A stretch of 64,000 nucleotides of DNA from PMNU01 sp035479375 (GCA_035479375.1 DATIIT010000004.1:77655-141654); one strand, 5' to 3'. Counted from the first letter of the stretch, positions 31,375 to 40,757 are shown. Notes: generated by a model from the sequence alone, not told the origin. Numbers and translations: made by a program.

Positions 31375-33183
31375 TTACTTCCGGACTTCGCGGATCTCCC
31401 AGTTGGCCACGTTGCTGAAGCGCTGCGCATCGGTGTTCACCGGCGTCTCGTCCAGACCATACACCTGGCCATGCGTGAGGTACAAAAAGCGCGGCTGGTA
31501 CAGCCCGATGGCCGGCAAGTCGGCCTGCCAAGCCTGCAAAAATGGCTGGTACTTTACGGTGCGCAGCGCCGGGTCAAGCCGGGTGCGGCCGGCCTCCAGC
31601 GAGGTATCGGCCTTGGGCGAATTATACGCCGAGAAGTTCAGCCGCGACGGCGACCGCAAATCGATCTGTGAGCTGTCCCAATACACATACACGTCCGGGT
31701 CAACCCCAAGCGCAATGCCATACAGCAGCACGTCGTACGGGCGTGAGGCCTGCGGCGACGGCGCCTGGGACAGCGTGCCCTGGAAATCGGTGTCGCCCTG
31801 GCCCATGAGCTTTACCTCGACGCCGGCGGTTTTCCAGTAGGCAGCCAGCTGTTTGGCCACTGGGCCGTACTCGCTATCGTTGTGGTAGTACAGCGACACT
31901 TCCAGTTTTTGGCTGCCTTTGCGGCGGGTGCCGTCTTTGCCCAAAATCCAGCCGGAGTCTTGCAGGATTTTTTGGGCGCCAGCCGGGTCGAAGCCCTGCT
32001 GCGCATACTGCGGGTTGTACCCGAGTTGGCCATGCAACAGGGGCTCGCGCACCGACTGCGTGGCGTACGGCACGCTGCCGGCAACTGCCGCCGTGTCTTC
32101 GGAGGCGGCCAGCGCGCGGCGCACGCCTTCGTCGGACGTGGGACCGTCCAGGGTGTTAAAAAACGCCATAACTGCCGCGGTCAGGGGCAAGTTATACACG
32201 CGGGTGCCGCCATCTTTTTTGAGGCTGTCCGGCACGCTGGTAAGGCCGGCCACGGCATTCACCTCTTGATCCTTAAAGCTGGATATAAGTTGCTGCTGCG
32301 AGCGGAAGGTGCGCACCACAAACCCGGTGAGCTTCGGCTTGCCTGCATAGTAGCCGGCAAAGCCCTTTAGGGCGATGTGCTCCTCGCGCTTATCCGACGT
32401 GGAACCAGTCAGCTCAATGGCCTGCCACTGGAACGGCCCGGAGCCCACCGGCTGCGTGGTGTTAAACGCCACCGAGCGCATGTCGGCCATCCGCGTCGCC
32501 CCCAGCAAGTGCTTAGGGATAATGCCATTGGTGAGCGAGTACGGGAATGAAGCCAGCACATTGGGCAGCGTAAAGGTGACAGTGAGCGGGCCGGGCGCGG
32601 CCACGGTAATCCCCTGCCAGCTGCCATACAGGGGCGAGTGGGCGTCGGCGCTTTGGATGACTTGGTAGGTAAACAGCACGTCCGCGGACGTCAGCGGCTG
32701 GCCGTCGTGCCATTTTAGGCCGGGGCGCAGCTGTACGGTGTAGGTTGTGCCGCGGGCATCCACGCCCCAAGAACTGGCCAGGTCGCCCACCAGCTGGTTG
32801 TTTGGCCCATAGCGCAGCAAACCAGAAAATAACAGGTGCGAAACCGTGGTGTCTGCCAGGCTAGTAGCGTATACCGGGTTGGCGTTGGTGAACATGCCCA
32901 ACACGCCCTCGGTGTACGTGCCGCCCGCCGCCGGCTGCAGCGTCTGGAAGTAGCCGCCCAGCGCCCGCGTCTGCGAGACCACCGCCCCCAACAGCAGCAC
33001 CACCAACAAAATCCAGGCCGTCATAAAGCGCCAGACTGCGCCAAGCCGCTCCAGCCGCTTAAAAAAATCGTCTTCCAGGCGTTGCTCGGCAACGGCGCCG
33101 ATCTCTTCTACTTGGCGCTTTTGCAAACGCAGCGTACGGCGGAAGCGGAGTTTGAGCGCGCGCCTGCGGTCAATGCTGCCCAT
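31375..33183 (-). CDS. family-5 (oligopeptide-type) solute-binding protein, helix-anchored
   Basis: A 602-residue protein of the OppA/DppA fold. A basic cytoplasmic start of ~50 residues precedes one helix (FMTAWILLVVLLLGAVVS), then GTYTEGVLGMFTNANPVYAT, LVGDLASSWGVDARGTTYTVQLRPGLKWHDGQPLTSADVLFTYQVI and VDPDVYVYWDSSQ are family signatures. It binds peptides, nickel or sugars outside the membrane. No lipobox and no permease or ATPase genes of the Opp type are adjacent. It lies 9 nt after secG in the same operon. The element copy 2 follows its stop. Confidence 0.92.
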   Translation of the reverse strand: MGSIDRRRALKLRFRRTLRLQKRQVEEIGAVAEQRLEDDFFKRLERLGAVWRFMTAWILLVVLLLGAVVSQTRALGGYFQTLQPAAGGTYTEGVLGMFTNANPVYATSLADTTVSHLLFSGLLRYGPNNQLVGDLASSWGVDARGTTYTVQLRPGLKWHDGQPLTSADVLFTYQVIQSADAHSPLYGSWQGITVAAPGPLTVTFTLPNVLASFPYSLTNGIIPKHLLGATRMADMRSVAFNTTQPVGSGPFQWQAIELTGSTSDKREEHIALKGFAGYYAGKPKLTGFVVRTFRSQQQLISSFKDQEVNAVAGLTSVPDSLKKDGGTRVYNLPLTAAVMAFFNTLDGPTSDEGVRRALAASEDTAAVAGSVPYATQSVREPLLHGQLGYNPQYAQQGFDPAGAQKILQDSGWILGKDGTRRKGSQKLEVSLYYHNDSEYGPVAKQLAAYWKTAGVEVKLMGQGDTDFQGTLSQAPSPQASRPYDVLLYGIALGVDPDVYVYWDSSQIDLRSPSRLNFSAYNSPKADTSLEAGRTRLDPALRTVKYQPFLQAWQADLPAIGLYQPRFLYLTHGQVYGLDETPVNTDAQRFSNVANWEIREVRK

Positions 33184-33192
33184 CTTGCCGCC

Positions 33193-33423
33193 CTACTTAG
33201 AAATCACTACGCCTAAAATGAGTGAGCTGGCGAAAATGACCGCCATGATGATCGTGAGTTGGTAGATGGTCTTGTCTGTGCCCCGGCGCTCGGTGTTGAT
33301 TTCGCCCGCGCCGCCCAGGCCCGCGCCCAAAGAAGCGCCGCGCGTCTGCACCAAAACAAGGATGGTCATCAGGAGCATCGAGATAACCGTAATGTAATTG
33401 TAAATACTAAGCGGGTGGGTCAT
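33193..33423 (-). CDS. secG: SecG subunit of the protein translocase
   Basis: A 76-residue SecG with two helices. SIYNYITVISMLLMTILVLVQ is followed by the diagnostic loop RGASLGAGLGGAGEINTERRG and the second helix. It supports SecYEG-driven export. The ATG at 33423 overlaps the stop of the upstream gene (ATGA), so longer upstream starts are rejected. Confidence 0.93.
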   Translation of the reverse strand: MTHPLSIYNYITVISMLLMTILVLVQTRGASLGAGLGGAGEINTERRGTDKTIYQLTIIMAVIFASSLILGVVISK

Positions 33424-33797
33424 TTTTCGTGCATCTCCAAAACAGCTGTCACTAGATAGTTTACCAGCCCGATGATAACTCCTGCAAGCACCGCGCCCCA
33501 AAAGTTGGTGACGTGCAGCGGCGAGTACAGCTCGCTGGCCAGCCAAACGCTAAAGCCGTTGATGACCACCATGAACAACCCCAGCGTGAAAAATATGGCC
33601 GGCAGGCTCAAAATAATGACCACCGGGCGGATAACGGCGTTGACCACGGCCAGGATGAGCCCAGACAGCAGCACCACACCAAAACGGCTCCCGCCCTGGA
33701 AATTGATGTGCGAGCTGAGCAGCCCAGCCGCAATCCACAGCCCTAAGCTGCAAACAAACCAGCGCACCAGAAAACGATACAAAAATCCGTGGTTCAT
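33420..33797 (-). CDS. phage-holin-superfamily-IV / YvlD-like membrane protein
   Basis: A 125-residue protein with four helices. GVVLLSGLILAVVNAVIRPVVIILSLPAIFFTLGLFMVVIN is the typical central stretch of the small YvlD/holin-IV family, which in cells is not a lysis protein but a membrane protein of unclear role. A TATACT box and ribosome site GGAGAAAAG stand directly upstream, so it heads a small operon with secG and the binding protein. Confidence 0.88.
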   Translation of the reverse strand: MNHGFLYRFLVRWFVCSLGLWIAAGLLSSHINFQGGSRFGVVLLSGLILAVVNAVIRPVVIILSLPAIFFTLGLFMVVINGFSVWLASELYSPLHVTNFWGAVLAGVIIGLVNYLVTAVLEMHEK

Positions 33798-33824
33798 GCT
33801 TTTCTCCAGTATAGCACAAGCAGC

Positions 33825-35060
33825 TTACAATTCGCGGGGCAGTTTGCGGGTGAGCACCTCGCAGCCGTCTTCGGTGATGAGCACGTCATCTTCAATGCGC
33901 ACGCCAATGGCCTCAGCGCGGATGTAAATCCCCGGCTCCACGGTGATGACCGTGCCGGGCTTGAGCGGCTCGTCATAATCGCCGGCGTCGTGGGCGTCCA
34001 GGCCTAAAAAGTGCGACGTGGCGTGCGGGAAGTACTGGGCGCGCACCGCCTCTTGGGTGATGCTCTTGATAAGCCCCAGCTCGCGCAGCTTCTCGCCCAC
34101 AAAGGCCTCGATTTGCTTTTCGTACTCGCGCAGCAGCACGCCCGGTTTTAAGAGGGAATACGCGTAATCTTGCGCTTGCTGCACGGCTTCGTGCACCTGC
34201 TGCTGGCGGCGCGACGGCCGGCCATTCAGCGAAATGGTGCGCGAAATATCGGCCACGTAGTGGTTGTAGCTGGCGCCGATGTCTAAAATTACCAGCTCGT
34301 CACTGGCCAGTGCGGCATTGTTGGCCACGTTGTGCAGGGTGCAGGCCCGGGCGCCGCCGGCCACAATGGGCGAAAAGCCGTGGCCCTCGGCGCCGCGCCG
34401 CCGGAAGCCGCGGGTGATGTCCGCCTCCAGCTCGTATTCGTAGGCGTATTTGGCGAGCCTTACCGGCCGCGTCACTTCTTTAATGCTCTCGGCCGTGATG
34501 TCGATGGCGCGTTGCAGCGCCTGGATTTCCAGCGGCTGCTTCACCATACGCATCCGCGACAGGTGCTGGCGCAGGTCCAGGAGGTCGGCGTGCGGGTTAA
34601 TTTCTTTAATGCGGGCGATCAGCCGCCGCCGCGCCGGGTTGGTGTACATGCCATAAAAATCCAGGTAAGCCTGCGGCGCGGCCAGGGTGGCCACGTGGCG
34701 CACTTTTTTAAGGCGCGCCTCCAGTTGCTTCCAGCCCTCTTTTTCGGTGAGGACGTCTTTGATGCCGGAGCGGCGCGCCAGATCTTCGGTGTCGATGGCG
34801 CCGTCAAACGTTTCTATAACCGCCTCGCGCTTGGGCACAATGAGGTATTCTCGCCCCTTGTCCATCACCAAAATGACGTCTGGCTCATCGACGCCGGTGA
34901 GGTACCAAAAGCTGCCATCCTGCTTAAACGGGTAGGCTTCGTCGGCCGAGCGCTGCTGGGCACCGAAGGCGGTCAGGACAATCGGCGCCGTGCCGGTAAA
35001 CAGCTGGCGCAGGCGCTCGCGGTTGGCCGCAAAAAAGTCGCTTCCAAACTCCACTTCCAT
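33825..35060 (-). CDS. pepP: Xaa-Pro aminopeptidase (M24B)
   Basis: A 411-residue M24 metallopeptidase with an N-terminal creatinase-like domain. Five metal ligands can be read: ILDIGASYNHY (Asp), VADISRT (Asp), HATSHFLGLDAHD (His), TVEPGIYI (Glu) and IEDDVLITEDG (Glu). It removes N-terminal residues before Pro in the cytoplasm and helps to recycle peptides, which fits a cell that imports oligopeptides. A TATACT box lies 11 nt before the ATG. Length and layout are normal. Confidence 0.95.
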   Translation of the reverse strand: MEVEFGSDFFAANRERLRQLFTGTAPIVLTAFGAQQRSADEAYPFKQDGSFWYLTGVDEPDVILVMDKGREYLIVPKREAVIETFDGAIDTEDLARRSGIKDVLTEKEGWKQLEARLKKVRHVATLAAPQAYLDFYGMYTNPARRRLIARIKEINPHADLLDLRQHLSRMRMVKQPLEIQALQRAIDITAESIKEVTRPVRLAKYAYEYELEADITRGFRRRGAEGHGFSPIVAGGARACTLHNVANNAALASDELVILDIGASYNHYVADISRTISLNGRPSRRQQQVHEAVQQAQDYAYSLLKPGVLLREYEKQIEAFVGEKLRELGLIKSITQEAVRAQYFPHATSHFLGLDAHDAGDYDEPLKPGTVITVEPGIYIRAEAIGVRIEDDVLITEDGCEVLTRKLPREL

Positions 35061-35109
35061 TTCAGCATTTTAGTATAGCACATAATGCGGATGCGGGCAC
35101 CGAAGGCGC

Positions 35110-36600
35110 CTAGCCCAGTGCGGCGCGGATGGCCTGGGCACGCGCCGCGCCCACCACTTTGGCCAGCTCGGCCTCTGGTGCCTGCATGACGCCGCGCAAG
35201 GAGCCAAACTCGCGCAGCAGTTTTTTGCGCGTGGCCAGGCCCACACCAGGCACGTCGTCCAGGTGCGAGCTGGTTTGCCGCCCGCGCTTCAACACTGAGT
35301 GGTAGGTGACAGCAAAGCGGTGAGACTCGTCGCGGATGCGCTGCAGCAGCTTCACCAAATTGGTGCTGTGCGGCAGGTTTACCAGCGTAAAATCGTCGCT
35401 TACGGTTTTGAAGCCGCCCAGGCGGTGCATGGCGTCTTCGTTGAGCGTGACATTGGAGGTGCCGTGCTGGATAACGATTTGCTCCTCGCGCTTGGCCAGC
35501 CCAATAAACGGGATGCGCGCGCAGCCGGCCGCGTCGCGGGCGCGGATGGCGGCGTCCAGTTGTCCCTTGCCGCCGTCTATGAGCACCAAGCCCGGCACGC
35601 CCCAGGCCTTGCGGTTTTTGTCGCTTAAGCGGCGCGAGATGGTCTCGTTCATATTATAGAAATCGTTGTTGTGGTCTTTGCGCGTCTTAAATTTGCGGTA
35701 CTCGCCCTTGTTGCTGACGCCGTTGGTGAAGACCACCATGCTGGCCACCACGTCGGTGCCCTGCATGTGCGAGATGTCGTAGCCCTCGATGCGCGCCGGG
35801 TAGTTGGGCAAGCCCAGGAGATCCACGAGTTCGGTAAGGGCGTGGTCTTTGCTGATGTCCAAAAATTCTTTTTCGCTAAAAATGACCTGCTTGGTGAGGT
35901 TTTGCAGCGCAAATAACTGGTTGCGCAGGCGGGCGGCCAGCTCAAAATCTTTGGCCTTGGCGGCGGCGCGCATGTCTTTTTCTATCTCGTGCTCGATGGT
36001 TTGGCGCTTGCCCTCTATGACGGCCATGAGGCGGCGGAGGTTGGCGCGGTAGGCCTCCAGGCTGGTCTTGCCCTCTTCCAGGCCAGGGTCGAGGCCCAGG
36101 TGGTAGTACAGCGTGGCGCGCTTTTGCCCGGCCGCGCGCTTGGTGGCAAACGGGAAGATGCGGCGCAGCAGCTTGAGCGCGGTGCGCACGCTAAGGGTGC
36201 TCAGGTACGGGCCAAAGTAGCGCGCGCCGTCGTCTAGCGGGCGGCGGGTGGTGGTTACCGTGGGATAGCCGCTGTCGTAATCGATGCGGATGTAGCTCAG
36301 GCTTTTGTCGTCGCGCAGCATGATGTTGTAGCGTGGCATGTAGCGGCGGATCATTTCCGCCTCTAGGAAGAGCGCCTCAATCTCGCTCTCCACCACCATC
36401 CAATCGGTATCGTGGATTTCGGCCACCAGCGCCTCAGTCTTGGGGTCGCGCTGCCGCGATTTTTGGAAATACTGCCGCACGCGGTTATTCAGCCGCGCCG
36501 CTTTGCCCACGTAAATAATCTCGCCGCGCGCGTCTTTATGGAAGTACACGCCTGGGTCTTTGGGCAGGGTTTTGAGCTTTTGCGCCAGTGCGTCGGTCAT
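35110..36600 (-). CDS. uvrC: UvrC excinuclease subunit, short form
   Basis: A 496-residue UvrC. GIY-YIG nuclease: PKDPGVYFHKDARGEIIYVGKAARLNNRVRQYF; UVR segment around RAAAKAKDFELAARLRNQLFAL; RNase-H-like half with EGYDISHMQGTDVVASMVVF and VLIDGGKGQLDAA; C-terminal helix-hairpin-helix DDVPGVGLATRKKLLREFGS. It makes both incisions in nucleotide excision repair. It is about 100 residues shorter than the usual ~600, mostly between domains. uvrA is at 53144; no uvrB is in the window. A TATAAT box lies 6 nt before the ATG. Confidence 0.95.
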   Translation of the reverse strand: MTDALAQKLKTLPKDPGVYFHKDARGEIIYVGKAARLNNRVRQYFQKSRQRDPKTEALVAEIHDTDWMVVESEIEALFLEAEMIRRYMPRYNIMLRDDKSLSYIRIDYDSGYPTVTTTRRPLDDGARYFGPYLSTLSVRTALKLLRRIFPFATKRAAGQKRATLYYHLGLDPGLEEGKTSLEAYRANLRRLMAVIEGKRQTIEHEIEKDMRAAAKAKDFELAARLRNQLFALQNLTKQVIFSEKEFLDISKDHALTELVDLLGLPNYPARIEGYDISHMQGTDVVASMVVFTNGVSNKGEYRKFKTRKDHNNDFYNMNETISRRLSDKNRKAWGVPGLVLIDGGKGQLDAAIRARDAAGCARIPFIGLAKREEQIVIQHGTSNVTLNEDAMHRLGGFKTVSDDFTLVNLPHSTNLVKLLQRIRDESHRFAVTYHSVLKRGRQTSSHLDDVPGVGLATRKKLLREFGSLRGVMQAPEAELAKVVGAARAQAIRAALG

Positions 36601-36624
36601 GTCTTTATTATACCGCCCGGGCGG

Positions 36625-37089
36625 CTATGACGGGCCGCAAGTAAAAATGAAGTTAACAAGCGCCCGCGAGCCATCCGACGCTGACGGGGCTGGCATGCTC
36701 ACGCGCAGCATGTCGCCAGTGTTGTCGTCGGTCATTTGCATGGCGGACCAGAGGCCGCCGGCCGCCAGGTCGTTATATCTAAGAATCGGGCCAAAGCCAT
36801 CTACTGTTACGGCGATTTCGCCGGCGCCGTCCAATGTATCAACGGTTATGTCCTCGCGCCACCCGAGCGGTGTGCCATCGGCGCTGGTGCGCATGTCGCC
36901 CATATCAATGACCGTGGGGTGCAGCGCGTCCACCGGCACCACGATGCTTGCCCGTGGCTGGCGTTGGCAGTCCAGATAATACCCTTCCGGATTGGGCCGG
37001 CCGTCGGCCGCCAGGCCAGCAAAGCCTAAGCTGGTTGTAAGCGTAAGGCCTACGGCGCGCACTGTCCATGATGATTCACCCCGTACCAT
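36625..37089 (-). CDS. exported protein, unknown function
   Basis: A 154-residue protein with a short hydrophobic start (VGLTLTTSLGFAGLAADG) that looks like a signal peptide with cleavage near Ala-Asp-Gly. The mature part is acidic, beta-like and has two Cys (YYLDCQRQ and IFTCGPS) that could pair. TACACT stands 6 nt before the ATG, a leaderless arrangement. No family recognised. Confidence 0.7.
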   Translation of the reverse strand: MVRGESSWTVRAVGLTLTTSLGFAGLAADGRPNPEGYYLDCQRQPRASIVVPVDALHPTVIDMGDMRTSADGTPLGWREDITVDTLDGAGEIAVTVDGFGPILRYNDLAAGGLWSAMQMTDDNTGDMLRVSMPAPSASDGSRALVNFIFTCGPS

Positions 37090-37104
37090 CTGTACAGTGT
37101 AGCA

Positions 37105-37833
37105 TTACTGCGCTGGCTTCTGGCGCTTAAACTCCAGCCAGCGCTCCAGCGTGCAGTGCCGCGGCCACTGTTTGGTGCGGTCTGGGTAGTCTAAGAGTTC
37201 CTCGGTGTGCACCCAGTGGCGTTTGCGGTCGCTGGTGATGCGCTCGGGGAAACGGATGCCGTCCAGGTGGTCGATTTCGTGCGCGGCGATGCGGGCGCTA
37301 AAACCTTCCAGTATTTTTTCGCGCAACACGCCGTCGGCGCCGAGGCCGCGGATCTTCAAGGCCAGCGGGCGGCGTACCAACCCCCACACCGGCCCGGTGG
37401 AAAAGCAGCCTTCGCGCTCCTCCACGGTCTCGCGCGAGCGCCACACCACCACTGGGTTTATAAAGCACTCTAGCTTGCCGTAATGCCGGCGGTCCATGCC
37501 AACTTTGGTGTCAATAAGGATGATGCGCCACGGCTCGCCAATTTGCGGCGCGGCCAAGCCCACCAGCGTGCGGCGCTTTTTGCGGCCGTCGCCCTTACGG
37601 CGCTGGTCCGCCGCAATGGCGTACATGCGGGCGACCAGCTCCTGGAATTGCGGCGCTGTAATTTTCTCGGGCGGCACCGTTTGCGCCCGGTTGTTGAGCT
37701 GCGGGTCTTGCGGGCTGGCCATGCCGCGGCGTTGCTCGTCGGCAAAACGTAGAATATCTGCCTCGGTCAGCCTGTATTCGTCCGGATCGGGAATGCTTTG
37801 CAATGCCACGTTAGGCCCCTCCCATTGCTCCAT
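37105..37833 (-). CDS. def: peptide deformylase, extended
   Basis: A 242-residue protein with all three deformylase motifs: GLAAPQIG, EGCFST and HEIDHLDG (metal ligands Cys and two His). It removes the formyl group from new proteins. It is ~70 residues longer than usual, with an N-terminal extension rich in charged residues (DEYRLTEADILRFADEQRRG), a lysine/arginine insert (RRKGDGRKKRR) and a C-terminal tail. The start is uncertain: TATACT lies only 2 nt before the ATG at 37833, so a GTG at 37809 is possible. Confidence 0.9.
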   Translation of the reverse strand: MEQWEGPNVALQSIPDPDEYRLTEADILRFADEQRRGMASPQDPQLNNRAQTVPPEKITAPQFQELVARMYAIAADQRRKGDGRKKRRTLVGLAAPQIGEPWRIILIDTKVGMDRRHYGKLECFINPVVVWRSRETVEEREGCFSTGPVWGLVRRPLALKIRGLGADGVLREKILEGFSARIAAHEIDHLDGIRFPERITSDRKRHWVHTEELLDYPDRTKQWPRHCTLERWLEFKRQKPAQ

Positions 37834-38010
37834 CTAGTATAGCAGGATGGCTGGGGCGGGTGCAGGCGGGTTTGTTCTTACGGTGATCGTTACATAATAC
37901 ACAACAATTTTCATACGGGTGGCGGGGGCGGCGCCGGCGTGTCCCATGGAAATCTGGAGGCAAAATCCAGCTTGTGGTGCGTACTCCGTAGAGCGCATTA
38001 TATAAGCACA

Positions 38011-38085
38011 ATGGGCTTGAGTGGGCGCTCCAGCGGAACCAGCAGGAGGTGGCACATCGGCGGGCATCACCACTCGGAAACTTAA
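38011..38085 (+). CDS. possible 24-residue leader ORF before the glycoside hydrolase gene
   Basis: A frame from ATG 38011 to TAA 38083 encodes a basic, His-rich peptide (MGLSGRSSGTSRRWHIGG then HHHSET). A TATATA box ends 5 nt before the ATG, so a leaderless transcript would begin on this ORF. The main gene follows 16 nt after the stop with its own ribosome site. The ORF could be chance; only position and promoter support it. Confidence 0.3.
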   Translation: MGLSGRSSGTSRRWHIGGHHHSET

Positions 38086-38101
38086 CAGAGAGGTGGATGT
38101 A

Positions 38102-40567
38102 ATGTTTACGAGACTCCATAGATGGCGCCTGCTGCACCGCACCAATATGGTCATAAGCAGCCTGGCCCTGGTTATTTCGGTAATTGTCCCCGTGCTTACC
38201 GCGCCGCTTAAGGCGCACGCCACAGTTACGCTCTCGCCGCTGCATGTCAGCACGGACAACAGCCGGTACTTCGCCGACAGCAACAACAACCCGGTGTTCC
38301 TGTTTGGCGACCATACCTGGCAGAACTTCATCGACTCGGGCAACGGCAACCCGCCCAGCGCCTTTAACTACAGCGACTACTTATCATATATAAACGCCCG
38401 CGGCGCCAACTGGTTCCGCCTATGGGATTGGGAACAAACCCGCTGGTCTAACGAGACGAGCGACAACAGCTACTGGTTTGGGCAATCGGCCTACAACCGC
38501 GTGACCGGCCATGGCACGGCCAACGACGGCGGCAACAAGTTTGACCTCACCAGCTTCAACCAAGATTACTTTGACCGCATGCGCTCGCGCGTGATCCAGG
38601 CCGGTGAAGATGGCGACTACGTCTCGGTAATGCTCTTCAATGGCTGGAGCACGGAGTGCAAAGGCACCGGCGGCAGCTGCGGCAGCTACAACCAGCCGTT
38701 TGTGGGGCACCCGTACAACTCGGCCAATAACATCAACAGCATCAACGGCGACCCCAACAATGATGGCCAGGGCTACGAGGTGCACGAGTATGACTCCGGC
38801 GACGCCAACAGCGTAGCCATCGTGGGCATGGAAGACGCCTATGTGCAGAAAGTCGTGGACACCGTTGGCGACCTGCCCAACGTCATGTACGAAATCTGCA
38901 ACGAATGCAACGGCAGCTCACTGGACCGCGCCTGGCAGAACCACATGGTAGACCTCGTGCACAGCTACAGCTACAGCGAATTTAGCACCACGCCCATGGT
39001 GGGCTTCACGCTGGAGTGGCCAAACGGCAGCCTCTTTGCCATGGACACTTCCAACGCCGACTGGACCTCCTTTGGCGGTAGCATCTCTAACCCGCCGCTT
39101 AACGACGGCACGAAAGTAGTCATCCAGGATACCGACCACGTCTGCGGCACCTGTACCGATAACGAGTGGCCGTGGTTGGCGACAACAAGGGGGCAAAATA
39201 TATCCTTAATGGATACTTACGACGGCGCAGGCTATGGCAACGGCGCCTATAGCCAGGGCGACGTCCGGTCTGATTCATCCTGGGAGAATATGCGCCACAA
39301 TATGGGGCAGGTCCGCACCTGGATGGGCATGCTTGACCTCAAGCATGCGGTGCCGTCGGATACGCAATCGTCTACCGGTTATGCGCTGGTAAACGACGGG
39401 ACGGCGCACGATGACCAATACCTGGTATTCTCTAAATCCGGCTCCAGCAGCTTTACGGTGGACTTAAGCAATACGGCCGGCAACGTCATACCCACTTGGT
39501 ATGACGTGACTACAGAGGCCATAACCACTGGCTCGCCAGTGGCCGGCGGCAGCAGCAGCCAAAGCTTTACGAAGCCAAGTAGTTCCACGCATGGCTACGC
39601 CCTGTTACTGCTTGAAGAAGACACTACCAACCCCACGGTGAGTGTCACCGCGCCAAGCGCCAGCGCCACAGTAAGCGGCAGCAGCGTGACGCTGAGCGCC
39701 AGCGCCTCGGACAACCGCGGCATCGCCGGCGTGCAGTTTAAAGTAGACGGAACCAACGTGGGCAGCGAGGACACTACGGCGCCGTACTCAGTAACCTGGG
39801 ACAGCACCGGTGTCGGCAACGGCTCGCACACTATTACAGCCGTGGCACGCGATACCAACAGCAATACCACCACCAGCTCCGGCGTCAGCGTCACCGTGAG
39901 TAACAGCGCACCGAGCGGCCTAGTAGCCGCCTGGGGCTTCAACAACTCCAGCACACCCATGGCCGACAGCTCCGGCAACGGCTACAGCCTAACCTGCACC
40001 AGCACCTGCGCCACCTACACCAGCAGCGGCGGGCACGGCACCAGCAGCGGCGCTTACGACTTTAGCGGCACCAATGACGGCCTGCAAACTTCGGTAGAAT
40101 CGCCGTTTGACTTCACCACCGCCATGACCGTCGAGTTCTGGTTTAAGACACCTTCCCCGTCCTACGACTGGGGCGCCACCTGGGGTACATGGGTGGCCAA
40201 GGGCGACTCAGCATGGAGCCTGGGACGCTACGGCGGCTACGACAGCGTAGACTACAGCACCTACAATGGCAGCTCCTGGCACGACGCCCGCAGCAGCACC
40301 TACAACACCGACACACTCAACGACGGCAGCTGGCACCACTTTGCCGCCACCTATGACGGCACCTACAAGAAGGTGTACGTAGACGGCAGCTTAGTAAACA
40401 CTTACAGCTACAGCGCCACACTCAATAACAACAGCTACGATGTAAGCCTAGGCCTGAACTTGGAGGACGGCCTGCAATACAACGGCATGCTGGACGACGT
40501 GCGCATCTACAACCGCGCACTCACCAGTACTGAGGTGGGCACCGACATGAACACGCCGGTAAACTAA
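38102..40567 (+). CDS. large secreted glycoside-hydrolase-like protein with Ig-like and LamG domains
   Basis: An 821-residue exported protein. AGGTGG five bases before ATG 38102 sets the start. A signal peptide ends near KAHA-TVT (about residue 40). Residues ~45-450 form a TIM-barrel-like catalytic region (DNSRYFADSNNNPVFLFGDH; ARGANWFRLWDWEQTRW; PNVMYEICNECNGSS with a candidate acid/base Glu) similar to DUF4038/GH140-type glycosidases. An Ig-like domain (~540-615: NPTVSVTAPSASATVSGSSV) and a LamG/concanavalin-like domain (~620-815) follow. No sortase motif or C-terminal helix, so it is released or held by binding. It probably acts on host or biofilm glycans. Confidence 0.82.
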   Translation: MFTRLHRWRLLHRTNMVISSLALVISVIVPVLTAPLKAHATVTLSPLHVSTDNSRYFADSNNNPVFLFGDHTWQNFIDSGNGNPPSAFNYSDYLSYINARGANWFRLWDWEQTRWSNETSDNSYWFGQSAYNRVTGHGTANDGGNKFDLTSFNQDYFDRMRSRVIQAGEDGDYVSVMLFNGWSTECKGTGGSCGSYNQPFVGHPYNSANNINSINGDPNNDGQGYEVHEYDSGDANSVAIVGMEDAYVQKVVDTVGDLPNVMYEICNECNGSSLDRAWQNHMVDLVHSYSYSEFSTTPMVGFTLEWPNGSLFAMDTSNADWTSFGGSISNPPLNDGTKVVIQDTDHVCGTCTDNEWPWLATTRGQNISLMDTYDGAGYGNGAYSQGDVRSDSSWENMRHNMGQVRTWMGMLDLKHAVPSDTQSSTGYALVNDGTAHDDQYLVFSKSGSSSFTVDLSNTAGNVIPTWYDVTTEAITTGSPVAGGSSSQSFTKPSSSTHGYALLLLEEDTTNPTVSVTAPSASATVSGSSVTLSASASDNRGIAGVQFKVDGTNVGSEDTTAPYSVTWDSTGVGNGSHTITAVARDTNSNTTTSSGVSVTVSNSAPSGLVAAWGFNNSSTPMADSSGNGYSLTCTSTCATYTSSGGHGTSSGAYDFSGTNDGLQTSVESPFDFTTAMTVEFWFKTPSPSYDWGATWGTWVAKGDSAWSLGRYGGYDSVDYSTYNGSSWHDARSSTYNTDTLNDGSWHHFAATYDGTYKKVYVDGSLVNTYSYSATLNNNSYDVSLGLNLEDGLQYNGMLDDVRIYNRALTSTEVGTDMNTPVN

Positions 40568-40609
40568 AAACCTTTCTTAAAACACCTTTAACCCCCTCCT
40601 TTCGGGATG

Positions 40610-40642
40610 CTACCGCCGGCCAAAATCGCCGGCGGTAGTTTT
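40610..40642 (+). terminator. terminator of the secreted hydrolase gene
   Basis: An 11-bp perfect stem, CTACCGCCGGC with GCCGGCGGTAG around a 7-nt loop, followed by TTTTA. Confidence 0.88.
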
Positions 40643-40712
40643 ATATCAACCGTTACCATAACAATCCATAGTAGTAAAAACAACATATTTTTATCTGTTT
40701 GCTTGACAATCC

Positions 40713-40721
40713 TGCTATAAT
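40713..40721 (+). promoter_or_regulatory. extended -10 promoter of the ABC exporter cluster
   Basis: TGCTATAAT is an extended -10 element. Transcription should start near 40728, giving a leader of about 168 nt before the first exporter gene, by far the longest in the window. Confidence 0.65.
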
Positions 40722-40757
40722 GGGAACTATTGTAAACGTTAATGGAAAGGCGCCAAC

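Noticed and set aside
33420..33797. Prophage, from the holin-superfamily gene
   Set aside because: The YvlD/holin-IV family is a common cellular membrane family and no other phage gene is present.
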